NCBI GenBank assembly: GCA_966211965.1
Contig: CBIHON010000007.1
Location: 1 to 64,000 of the forward strand
Length of the DNA stretch: 64,000 bases
Direction: 5' to 3'
From: CBIHON01 sp966211965
GTDB taxonomy: Bacteria > Pseudomonadota > Gammaproteobacteria > Burkholderiales > Burkholderiaceae_D
The stretch's first letter is position 1, and every line of letters starts with the position of its first letter. The notes below the pieces were generated by a model, which was not told the DNA's origin, did not search any database, and saw nothing but the letters and a program-made list of their open reading frames with translations. Position numbers and translations under genes: made by a program. Below are positions 1 through 6,634 of this stretch, piece by piece.

Positions 1-262
1 GCCGCACTGCCTGGATCGCCCGCTCGAAGCCATCAAGTCCGTCCCGCAGCGGCGGAAAAAGCTGGTGGCCAGGCGCTGTCAGCCGTACGCATCGCGTGCC
101 GCGCTCAAATAATTTGGTGCCCAGTGCCTCTTCAAGCTGCCTGATCTGATGACTCACCGCGGTGGGTGTCACGTTCAACTCATCGGCAGCGTCCTTGAAG
201 CTGAGCCTGCGTGCGGCTGCTTCGAAGACGCGCAGCGCACTCAAGGGCGGCAGTTTTCTCAT
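1..262 (-). CDS. LysR-family transcriptional regulator, N-terminal part (cut by window edge)
   Basis: Only the first 87 or so codons are present; the gene runs off the left edge. The translation begins MRKLPPLSALRVFEAAAR and continues through the winged helix-turn-helix of LysR regulators (SFKDAADELNVTPTAVSHQ, then IRQLEEALGTKLFER). The ATG at 262 is chosen because the next upstream ATG in this frame is followed at once by a stop. It diverges from the RidA and Old Yellow Enzyme genes, the usual LysR arrangement, so it probably controls them; that is inference. The effector domain is outside the window, so the inducer cannot be guessed. Confidence 0.9.
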   Translation of the reverse strand, partial: MRKLPPLSALRVFEAAARRLSFKDAADELNVTPTAVSHQIRQLEEALGTKLFERGTRCVRLTAPGHQLFPPLRDGLDGFERAIQAVR

Positions 263-405
263 GATGGGCTATGCATAAGTTTTACTCATGTATCGACTGA
301 AATATCACCATTTGTCGGGGGATTTCACTGGGCAGATACTTTCACCAGTCATTAAGAACGAGCGTTCTCGACTGATTCTATCTCAACCATCCAATGGAGC
401 CCATC

Positions 406-804
406 ATGAAGATCGACCAAATTCACACCCAGCCGGATCCATACGCCCCCTATCTGCTGTCGCAAGCCATCCGCGCCGGAGGATTTTTGTTCGTTTCCGG
501 CCAAGCCGGATATGGCGACGATGGCGTCATCGTGGGCAAAGACGACTTTGCCCTTCAGGCCGAACAGGCATTCCGCAACCTGCAGCGCGCCTTAATAGCC
601 GGCGGCTCGAGCATGGAGCGCATCGTCAAAGTCACAATCTTCCTGACGTCGATGACCCATTTCTCGAAGATCGTCGATTTGCGCCGCAAATGGTTTTCCG
701 TGCCTTACCCGGCCGACACAATCGTCGAAATCTCGGCTTTATACTCACCGGATGCCATGATCGAAATTGAGGCGATCGCCATTGTGGCGGGGGACGCAGC
801 ATGA
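406..804 (+). CDS. RidA/YjgF/UK114-family protein
   Basis: A 132-residue protein of the RidA fold, a trimer whose relatives hydrolyse reactive enamine/imine intermediates; other family members act in specific catabolic pathways. Seen: GGFLFVSGQAG near the N-terminus, the helix with ALQAEQAFRNLQRAL, and SMERIVKVTIFLT. The C-terminal family segment is degenerate (DAMIEIEAIAIV) and I do not see the canonical catalytic Arg of RidA sensu stricto, so a pathway-specific subgroup is likely. The ATG at 406 is preferred over 394 because GGAG lies six bases before it. The stop overlaps the next start by 4 bp, so it is co-translated with the flavin oxidoreductase. Confidence 0.88.
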   Translation: MKIDQIHTQPDPYAPYLLSQAIRAGGFLFVSGQAGYGDDGVIVGKDDFALQAEQAFRNLQRALIAGGSSMERIVKVTIFLTSMTHFSKIVDLRRKWFSVPYPADTIVEISALYSPDAMIEIEAIAIVAGDAA

Positions 805-1910
805 ATACCAAAGTCAATACAGACATGCTGTTCACGCCTTGGCAACTACGCGGCCTTGACCTTTCAAACCGACTTGCTGTGGCGCCGATGACGCGCATCA
901 GCGCCACACCGGAAGGAATGCCGACGGAGATGATGGCACGCTACTACGCGCGCTTCGCACGCGGCGGCTTTGGCCTTGTCATCACAGAAGGCATTTATAC
1001 CGACCAGTCTTATTCGCAAGGCTATGCGAACCAGCCTGGCCTCTCCAACTTGGCGCAGGCAAAGGGCTGGCGCCCCGTAGTGGACGCAGTGCACACGGCG
1101 GGCGGCAAGATCGTTGCCCAGTTGATGCATGCGGGGGCCCTGTCGCAGGCAAATCGCTTCCGAAGTGATACTGCCGGCCCATCGGCGGTTCAGCCAAAGG
1201 GATTGCAGATGGCCATTTACAGTGGCGAGGGCCCCTACCGGTTACCGCGCGCGATGGCCGAGGCCGATATAGTCGAGGCCGTCGAAGGCTTTGCGCTCGC
1301 CGCCAGGTTTGCCATCGATGTGGCCGGATTCGACGGTGTCGAAATCCACGGCGCAAATGGCTACTTGCTCGACCAGTTCTTGACTGGCTATACCAATCTT
1401 CGCAGCGACGCATGGGGCGGCGCCATCGATCGGCGGATACGCCTTAGCGCGGAAGTGACACGCGCAGTCAGACGGGCGGTAGGTGATGCGGTTCCGGTCG
1501 GCATCCGCGTTTCGCAAGGCAAGGTCAACGATTTCACGCACAAATGGGCCGAAGCGGAGGTAGGCGCTGCAATGGTGTTCTCAACGCTGGCGAGCGCGGG
1601 ACCAGACTACATCCACGTCACCGAGTTCGAAGCATGGCGCCCCGCGTTCGGGGATAACGGCCCAAGCCTCGTAAGCTTGGCGCGTAAAAGCGCCCCTGAC
1701 TTGACCGTTTTGGCCAACGGCGGGCTGCACGATCCGGATCGTGCAGCACAGATGCTCGGCATTGGCGCAGATTTGATCGCTTTAGGCCGCGGTGCGCTGG
1801 CAAACCCGGCGTGGCCTCGTCAGACGGCTAACGGCAGTGCGGTGCATAGCTTCGATCCCGCGCTGCTGTCGCCGCTTGGCAATATCAAGCCCTCCGAACT
1901 ATCTGAATGA
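801..1910 (+). CDS. Old Yellow Enzyme family NADH:flavin oxidoreductase
   Basis: A 369-residue FMN-dependent ene-reductase of the NemA/OYE type, which reduces activated C=C bonds or nitro groups with NAD(P)H. The start has LFTPWQLRGLDLSNRLAVAP, followed by MTR around residues 30-32. QLMHAGALSQ lies near 108-116, and the substrate-anchoring HGAN (His183, Asn186) is present. The C-terminal phosphate site appears as VLANGG and LIALGRGALANP. The length is normal. It overlaps the RidA gene by 4 bp and lies opposite a LysR gene, suggesting an inducible detoxification or catabolic operon. The physiological substrate is unknown. Confidence 0.93.
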   Translation: MNTKVNTDMLFTPWQLRGLDLSNRLAVAPMTRISATPEGMPTEMMARYYARFARGGFGLVITEGIYTDQSYSQGYANQPGLSNLAQAKGWRPVVDAVHTAGGKIVAQLMHAGALSQANRFRSDTAGPSAVQPKGLQMAIYSGEGPYRLPRAMAEADIVEAVEGFALAARFAIDVAGFDGVEIHGANGYLLDQFLTGYTNLRSDAWGGAIDRRIRLSAEVTRAVRRAVGDAVPVGIRVSQGKVNDFTHKWAEAEVGAAMVFSTLASAGPDYIHVTEFEAWRPAFGDNGPSLVSLARKSAPDLTVLANGGLHDPDRAAQMLGIGADLIALGRGALANPAWPRQTANGSAVHSFDPALLSPLGNIKPSELSE

Positions 1911-2154
1911 AATCAGCGCTGTGCCGACTTGCAGCATATGCCTCACCGTAAAACGGAGTGCGAAATCCAGCTCCATTTCACCGCATCGAATGACCAAGCT
2001 CCGTCTTACGATGCTGGAAAAAGTAACGTATAGGCTGACCGTCCGCTTCCGCTGCATACCCGGCAGCGTTGGCGCTTGCAGCACAGTCTGGAATAGGCTG
2101 TATGGCGGACATTCGACAAGTTGGCCTGACAGTCAGCAACGGGGCGGCTGCTGA
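1911..2154. other. intergenic stretch, no recognisable gene
   Basis: These 244 bases separate the Old Yellow Enzyme gene from a recombinase remnant. Short open frames exist on both strands, but none gives a family motif or a credible ribosome site. I see no terminator with a T-run. It may be decayed DNA belonging to the remnant that follows. Confidence 0.4.
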
Positions 2155-2700
2155 CCTTCACATGTGAAATCTGAATGGGCGGCGGGGCATGCGCGCATCG
2201 AGGTACGCAAGACAGGGCCGAGAGAGCGGCACGCCGCCGCGCTGGCATTGCTGGGGCAAGTGCATCGGCTGCTGCAGGAACCGGAAATGATCGCCGGCGT
2301 ATGGCAAGCAGCCAAGGCAAGGGAACAGGAGGTACTGGACGAACCGGCGGTTCTGGTCGCGATGCGCCAGATGGAAATGGTGTGGGAACACGTCAAAACC
2401 TCGTTTGATGTGCCCTTGGTGGGAATGCTGGGTAAGGCGTTTTATTGGCAGCGCCTGGTCGATGCGGGCGAGCTCGCCAATGCCCACGAATTGGTGCGGC
2501 GCTTGAAACTGGAGCCGGAATGGGTTTCGGAAGGGATGCGGATGACACGGCTCGCGCCCGATATCGTGCAAGCGATTCTCGATGGCAGGCAGCCGCGTTA
2601 CTTGAATTTGCACGCGATGCGCGGCAGGCAGGTTGACGTGCCTGCAGAGTGGCAGGCACAACGGGTGCTGTTCGGGTTCGCCATGGCGAACCCCGAATAG
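2155..2700 (+). pseudogene. serine site-specific recombinase, C-terminal remnant
   Basis: The frame opens after a stop at 2152 and encodes about 180 residues matching the C-terminal tail of large serine recombinases. Two pieces are diagnostic: the coiled-coil stretch VHRLLQEPEMIAGVWQAA, and the terminal LAPDIVQAILDGRQPRYLNL with AEWQAQRVLFGF. The catalytic resolvase domain and the zinc-ribbon recombinase domain are absent upstream, so the protein cannot recombine DNA. The only starts are GTG codons such as 2164, without a good ribosome site. It is convergent with the HU gene, six bases apart. I read it as the leftover of an integrated element; assignment rests on remembered family motifs. Confidence 0.6.
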
Positions 2701-2706
2701 GCCGCT

Positions 2707-2991
2707 TTACTTTTTCTTTGGATTGATAGCGGCCTTGAGCGTCGCCCCTGCGGAGAACTTTGGCGATTTGGATGCCGCGATCTTGATGGCGGCGCCGGTG
2801 GCCGGATTGCGGCCCTTGCGCGCGGCACGTTTGGCAACCGAGAAGGTGCCGAAGCCGGTGATGCCGACCGTGTCGCCTTTCTTCAATCGCTCGGTAATGA
2901 TGGCAATGAGCGTGTTGACCGCCTCATTGGCAGCGGCAGCGGACAATTCCGTGCGCTTGGCGAATTCTGCAACCAGTTCCCCTTTTTTCAT
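2707..2991 (-). CDS. HU-family nucleoid-associated DNA-binding protein
   Basis: A 94-residue histone-like protein. It starts MKKGELVAEFAKRTELS and contains the family signature GFGTFSVAKRAARKGRNPAT, in which the beta-arm binds the minor groove of bent DNA. The C-terminus is Lys-rich (INPKKK). The ATG at 2991 is supported by GAGGAG upstream with normal spacing; the same frame is open further upstream but lacks HU homology. A candidate sigma-70 promoter lies at 3017-3044. It is probably one of several HU paralogs, since it is not in the usual lon-hupB context. Confidence 0.95.
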   Translation of the reverse strand: MKKGELVAEFAKRTELSAAAANEAVNTLIAIITERLKKGDTVGITGFGTFSVAKRAARKGRNPATGAAIKIAASKSPKFSAGATLKAAINPKKK

Positions 2992-3016
2992 ACAAACTCC
3001 TCGGAAAAAAGTGCAC

Positions 3017-3044
3017 AGAATAGCACAGGCATTTTCAATGGCTA
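3017..3044 (-). promoter_or_regulatory. candidate sigma-70 promoter of the HU gene
   Basis: Read on the minus strand, TAGCCA (-35 like, 4 of 6 consensus positions) is followed after 16 bases by TATTCT (-10 like, 4 of 6). It would start transcription about 20 bases before the GAGGAG ribosome site of the HU gene. Spacing and position fit, but the boxes are imperfect. Confidence 0.35.
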
Positions 3045-3199
3045 CTCGTATCAATCCAAACAAGGCGACATTTGAGTGTGAACAAGTCTTCAGCAGCTCC
3101 TTTGCAGCGCCTGCAGGCATACCAGTAACACCCTTCAATGACCGGAAATACAACGAAACCAGCTGACGGCCTGAATCCACAATCGTTCTGTGACCATTG

Positions 3200-3352
3200 C
3201 AAGGTCTTGGAAAGGAACCAGAGCATCAGCAGGACCAGCGACGTGTGGATGAGGAATTGCGTGGAGGTGAAGCCGACGACGTCGCGCGGCTTCAGATCGA
3301 GCACGCCGAGCAGGGAAAGCAGCCAGAATGGATTGATCAGGTTGGGCTGTGC
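3200..3352 (-). pseudogene. fragment of a short-chain fatty-acid transporter (AtoE-like), C-terminal membrane segment
   Basis: About 50 residues, NLINPFWLLSLLGVLDLKP followed by RDVVGFTSTQFLIHTSLVLL, resemble the last membrane region of AtoE-type short-chain fatty-acid carriers, which end with a similar N-x-x-x-PFW-x-LPLL pattern. Nothing upstream or downstream in this frame continues the family. It is a decayed scrap next to a decayed LysR gene; such transporters are often paired with a divergent LysR gene, which fits. The identification is from memory of the family. Confidence 0.4.
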
Positions 3353-3609
3353 GTGCCTTCCGAACATCCCCTGCTTGCGCGCGAACAGATAACGCTCACC
3401 GCCGTGGCGCGCGAGGACTATATCTTGCTCGATATGGATGAACATGTGCAAACCGTCGGCAAATCGTGCGTCGATCGATCGTCGAAGACCTCCCAAGCAA
3501 GGACGTTGGCATTGCATGGATGCACGGACGGGCACTATCCGCCCTAGCCAAAAGAGTGATGGAATTTCTCCGCTCGCCGATGCGGCAGATCAGCGGGCAG
3601 ATATATTGA
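3344..3609 (+). pseudogene. decayed LysR-family regulator (effector-domain remnant with frameshift and deletion)
   Basis: One frame (3344-3460) reads CVPSEHPLLAREQITLTAV then AREDYILLDMDEH, typical of the middle of a LysR effector domain. The next frame, from about 3457, reads IVEDLPSKDVGIAWMHGRAL then SALAKRVMEFLR and stops at 3607-3609, typical of a LysR C-terminus. The DNA-binding domain and much of the effector domain between the two pieces are missing, and the frame changes at the junction. It can no longer be a regulator. Confidence 0.5.
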
Positions 3610-3696
3610 AACCGCGTGTCCGGTAAAGGCTTTTAAGGCGACACGATCAGCCTTAATCCGGGCATCACGAACATCGCCTCTCCAAAGCGGTCATCA

Positions 3697-4281
3697 TTAT
3701 TTCTCTACCACCTTTTCAACCACTCCACATGCAATCCTGTCACCAGCATCACCCGTCGCCAGCGTCATCGCGTCCGGCGCGGCAACATACCGGGTCGGGA
3801 TATTGGCGTAGTTGTCCGGGTTCGCATGGATGATGATCGCACTGCCGTTCGCATCGAAGAGATCAGCTACCGCGAAACGATCGGTATTGAACTTCGCATG
3901 CGCCGTACCATCGGCATTCACCAGCAAGACAGGAAAGTCGCCGCTGTGATCTTTATGAGTATGCGCATTCAGATCGAAGTGACCGCCGGCCGAGGTGAAA
4001 GGCGGGACGCATTCGCCGACTGCGTGCACATGGAACCCGTGGAAGCCAGGCGGAAGGTCATGAACGTGTACGTGGATGGCCACATTACCGTTCCGTTCCT
4101 GAGTGAGCCTCACTTTGCCCACCTGGTTGCCGGCCGTGTTATACAGCTTCGCGTCCGCGCTAAGATTCCACGCCCTTGCCGGAGCAATCAGCGCCGTCAG
4201 CGAGACGATCAGCATCAATGTTGTGCCCATCCGGGTTCGCAAGTCTCGACGAAAATCTGCCAGAACATGATAGAGCTTCAT
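3697..4281 (-). CDS. sodC: Cu/Zn superoxide dismutase, exported
   Basis: A 194-residue periplasmic enzyme converting superoxide to oxygen and hydrogen peroxide. A hydrophobic signal (TTLMLIVSLTALIAPARA, residues 20-37) precedes the mature part. Copper/zinc ligands are visible: HGFHVHAVGEC (His84, His86), AGGHFD (His101), the HTHKDHSGDFP zinc loop, and SAIIIHANPD (His152). The C-terminal GDAGDRIACGVV holds the second cysteine of the disulfide and the active-site Arg. The ATG at 4281 has GAGGAG upstream; ATG 4230 (MGTTLML) is an alternative giving a shorter signal. It is monocistronic, with debris on both sides. Confidence 0.93.
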   Translation of the reverse strand: MKLYHVLADFRRDLRTRMGTTLMLIVSLTALIAPARAWNLSADAKLYNTAGNQVGKVRLTQERNGNVAIHVHVHDLPPGFHGFHVHAVGECVPPFTSAGGHFDLNAHTHKDHSGDFPVLLVNADGTAHAKFNTDRFAVADLFDANGSAIIIHANPDNYANIPTRYVAAPDAMTLATGDAGDRIACGVVEKVVEK

Positions 4282-4639
4282 GTGGGTATTCTCCTCATTT
4301 TTGGTTGCCAAACGTAATTCTTCTCCAGTCATGCTGTATTCGCGACTAACTGACTAATTGGATGGAGAAGCGGTGTTCGCCATGGTGCACAGTAGGCGCA
4401 CCCGTGAAAGCCGCCTTTATCTTAATGAAACCGCCAGCCTATGCGGTTGATAAATATCTATGAAATACAGCGGACGAACGCTATCGCCACCGGCAATAAT
4501 CGATGTATTCCGCGACGGAAAAGTTGCCAGGTCAGTGTCGAGTTCATGGGAAAGTTGAATAGCCGCTTGTGGCCGAGGGGGCGTAAGAAATTTTGTGTAA
4601 ACGGTCATTTCGCAGGAAACTGCGCTATTGCAAGGAGCA
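4282..4639. other. intergenic region upstream of sodC, ending in an IS256-type left end
   Basis: This stretch must hold the sodC promoter, but I could not pick a convincing -35/-10 pair. Small frames at 4417-4608 and 4441-4683 have no homology I recognise and are probably chance. From about 4570 the sequence (GCGTAAGAAATTTTGTGTAA) resembles the terminal part of IS256-family elements and leads into the truncated transposase that follows. Confidence 0.4.
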
Positions 4640-5014
4640 ATGATGACCGTAGAGAAGAAACCCTTGCCAACCGCACTGATTGACGCGCTGCTGGCCGATT
4701 ACAAGAAACCCGAAGATTTGATCGGCCAAGACGGCTTGCTCAAGCAGCTGACCAGGGCCTTGGTCGAGCGAGTGCTGCAAGCCGAGATGACCGAGCACCT
4801 CGGCCATGGCAAGAACCAGCTGGTGGCCACCGAGACCGGCAATACCCGAAATGGTCGCAACCAAAAGACGCTCAAAGACGATTTCGGCACGTTGCCCATC
4901 GACGTGCCGCGAGACCGCGCCGGCATCCACACAATGAAAACCAGAACCAGACGAGGCGGCATGGCAAGAGACTCTTTTGATGGTTATTGTGAAAATAACT
5001 TCACCCGCATCTGA
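4640..5014 (+). pseudogene. IS256-family (Mutator-type) transposase, N-terminal fragment
   Basis: It starts after AAGGAG and encodes about 94 residues of an IS256-type transposase: LIGQDGLLKQLTRALVERVL, AEMTEHLGHGKN, NTRNGRNQKTLKDDFG and VPRDRAG. Homology stops at about base 4922, and the remaining codons to 5014 are unrelated sequence. The catalytic DDE residues lie downstream in intact relatives and are missing. The element is dead and was cut by a later rearrangement, probably linked to the IS3-type element that begins about 150 bases on. Confidence 0.85.
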
Positions 5015-5135
5015 AGCGACTCTGTATGCAGGCATTACCGCAGACGAAACTGGATATGCCTTCATCCCTGACCTGCCCTGTGATTTTCGGACCACAAGTA
5101 ATTTGAGAGAATAGCTCCCAACCAAAGAGGGAGCA

Positions 5136-5399
5136 ATGAAGAAAAGCCGATACAGCAACGAACAGATCGTGCGGATTTTGCGGGAGACCGACCAGCAACC
5201 GGTTGCGGAAGTGGCCAAGCGCCACGGCGTGAGCGAGCAAAGTATTTACAGCTGGCGCAAACGTTTCGGGTCGATGAACAGCGATGACGTCAAGCAGTTC
5301 AAGAACCTGGAGCAGGAGAATGCACGGCTCAAGAAGCTGCTGGCCGAGCGGGATCTGGAAATCAAAGTGATGAAAGAGATCAACGCAAAAAAGTGGTGA
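5136..5399 (+). CDS. IS3-family element OrfA (helix-turn-helix subunit)
   Basis: 87 residues: a transposase-8 type helix-turn-helix (RYSNEQIVRILRETDQQPVA, HGVSEQSIYSWRKRF), then a leucine-zipper-like segment (QEN-ARLKKLLAERDLEIKVMK). In intact members it is fused to OrfB by -1 frameshifting, and the overlap with OrfB here is at 5393-5399. GGGAGC precedes the ATG. OrfA appears complete, but OrfB is truncated, so no functional transposase is made. Confidence 0.85.
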   Translation: MKKSRYSNEQIVRILRETDQQPVAEVAKRHGVSEQSIYSWRKRFGSMNSDDVKQFKNLEQENARLKKLLAERDLEIKVMKEINAKKW

Positions 5400-5668
5400 G
5401 CGCACCCGCGCGACGGATTGCCGCCCTGTACGCGATGGACCGAGGGGTGCCGCAACGCCGGGCGTGTGCGCTGATGCAAATCGCCAGATCGACGCTGTTC
5501 TACGTTCCGGCAATGCCATTGCAAAATGCCGCGGTGACGACGGCGATGCAACGGCTTTCGCAGCAATATCCGCGGTACGGCTCCCGCCGTATCCGGATCT
5601 TCCTGCACCGGGAAGGCATACAGGTCCGCTCTGAAACGGCGCCCACCTGTTTGCCCCTGTCGGCGTGA
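5393..5668 (+). pseudogene. IS3-family element OrfB, truncated integrase
   Basis: The frame carries the N-terminal HTH_21-type part of an IS3 OrfB (PQRRACALMQIARSTLFYV, QQYPRYGSRRIRIFLHREG). After about 78 residues, near base 5626, homology ends in unrelated codons. The retroviral-type DDE core is entirely missing. Together with OrfA and the IS256 fragment it marks repeated insertion and deletion at this site. Confidence 0.8.
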
Positions 5669-5918
5669 AGCGCCGACATTTGTTTTGAACAAAATGATAT
5701 GGCCTTTATCGAGCCGACGCGCCATATTGCGAACCGCGATCGCCTTCCAGCACGCGCAAACGGCCGCCTGCAAAGGCAAGCACCGTGTGTTTGCCGATGT
5801 TTGGATGCATCTGTCGCCGCTTGCCGACTCCCAGGCCCGTCTCGCTCATGGCATCTGCCTTGTATTTCGCTGAAGACCATGAGCGCAAGAAACTTTTCCT
5901 TACTTGTTAGCTCCCCTC
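5669..5918. other. intergenic stretch between IS debris and the lipoprotein gene
   Basis: 250 bases with overlapping short frames on both strands and no recognisable protein. The minus-strand frame 5706-5888 looks open but matches nothing I know. It may be part of the tissue lost when the IS3-type element was truncated. Confidence 0.35.
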
Positions 5919-6617
5919 TCAACCCGATGCGCCGGTATTGGCCACATATCGTGGAGCCTTTGCCGCTTCTGTTTTCACCGTCTCGATAACGTTTGGCGCC
6001 GGGGTGCCCGTGCTGGTCACCACATTATTAGTTTTCAGCAGATCAAGATCCTTATCCGCTGCATTCTGCGCTGTAGACCCCGTCTGCGGCGTAATAGTGG
6101 CCGTCAGGAAGTTCTCGACCTCAAGACTCACACCGAATGTCGTTTTGATCAGGTTGATCACACTCGCTTGGCCTTCAGCCAGGGCCTTCGTGTCGCTCAG
6201 GATAGCCTTGCCATCGATATTATTCAGGAGATTCTCCGCGGTCGTACCTGTACGCGTCGCAAGGTAGTCAATCAACATGTCGGTCAAAGGAGTGATATTT
6301 ATCACACCGGCGCCGGGAGCAACAGAGCGCAAAACCGTAGCGCCCTTGGTTGCAGTCAGTATGCACGGCCCCTTGCCGTCGGTGATGCTGACCGTGTAAG
6401 AACCGTCGGAGTTGCTGGTCGCAGATCCGGTGCCAGACGTACAGGTCACGGTAACCAACGCTCCATCCAACGCCTTGCCTATCGCAGCGGTGCCCCGGAC
6501 GGTCAAAGTCGTTGAAGAACTGCCGCCCCCACCGCAGGCCACGACTGCCGCCGTCATGCTTACCAATGAGAGCCATTTGAAAGTGAAAACAAGTTTCGAT
6601 GCGAGTATTGCTTTCAT
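5919..6617 (-). CDS. putative outer-membrane lipoprotein with a carboxypeptidase-regulatory-like fold
   Basis: 232 residues. A signal peptide ends in a lipobox, MTAAVVACGGGGSSS, so Cys28 would be lipidated. The following part (LTVRGTAAIGKALDGALVTV, SNSDGSYTVSITDG) has the look of a beta-sandwich CarboxypepD_reg or SdrD-B type domain found in many Burkholderiales lipoproteins. No enzymatic motif is visible. It starts 17 bases after the stop of the YjbH-like gene, behind AAGGA, so the two are probably one operon and the lipoprotein may assist polymer export or attachment. That role is inference. Confidence 0.7.
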   Translation of the reverse strand: MKAILASKLVFTFKWLSLVSMTAAVVACGGGGSSSTTLTVRGTAAIGKALDGALVTVTCTSGTGSATSNSDGSYTVSITDGKGPCILTATKGATVLRSVAPGAGVINITPLTDMLIDYLATRTGTTAENLLNNIDGKAILSDTKALAEGQASVINLIKTTFGVSLEVENFLTATITPQTGSTAQNAADKDLDLLKTNNVVTSTGTPAPNVIETVKTEAAKAPRYVANTGASG

Positions 6618-6634
6618 TTGTTTTTTCCTTGTCG

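Noticed and set aside
3035..3535. 166-codon minus-strand frame as a complete gene
   Set aside because: Only residues 62-112 resemble anything; the rest is junk on both sides, so only a fragment was reported.
4417..4608. 63-codon frame on the minus strand upstream of the IS256 fragment
   Set aside because: No family motif, no convincing ribosome site, and it overlaps other short frames; likely chance.
4979..5110. plus-strand frame reading MVIVKITSPASEATLYAG after the IS256 truncation
   Set aside because: Looks protein-like but is short, ends within the IS3 leader and matches no family; probably a scrap of the gene interrupted here.
5706..5888. 60-codon minus-strand frame between IS3 debris and the lipoprotein gene
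   Set aside because: The sequence resembles no protein I know and several competing frames overlap it.
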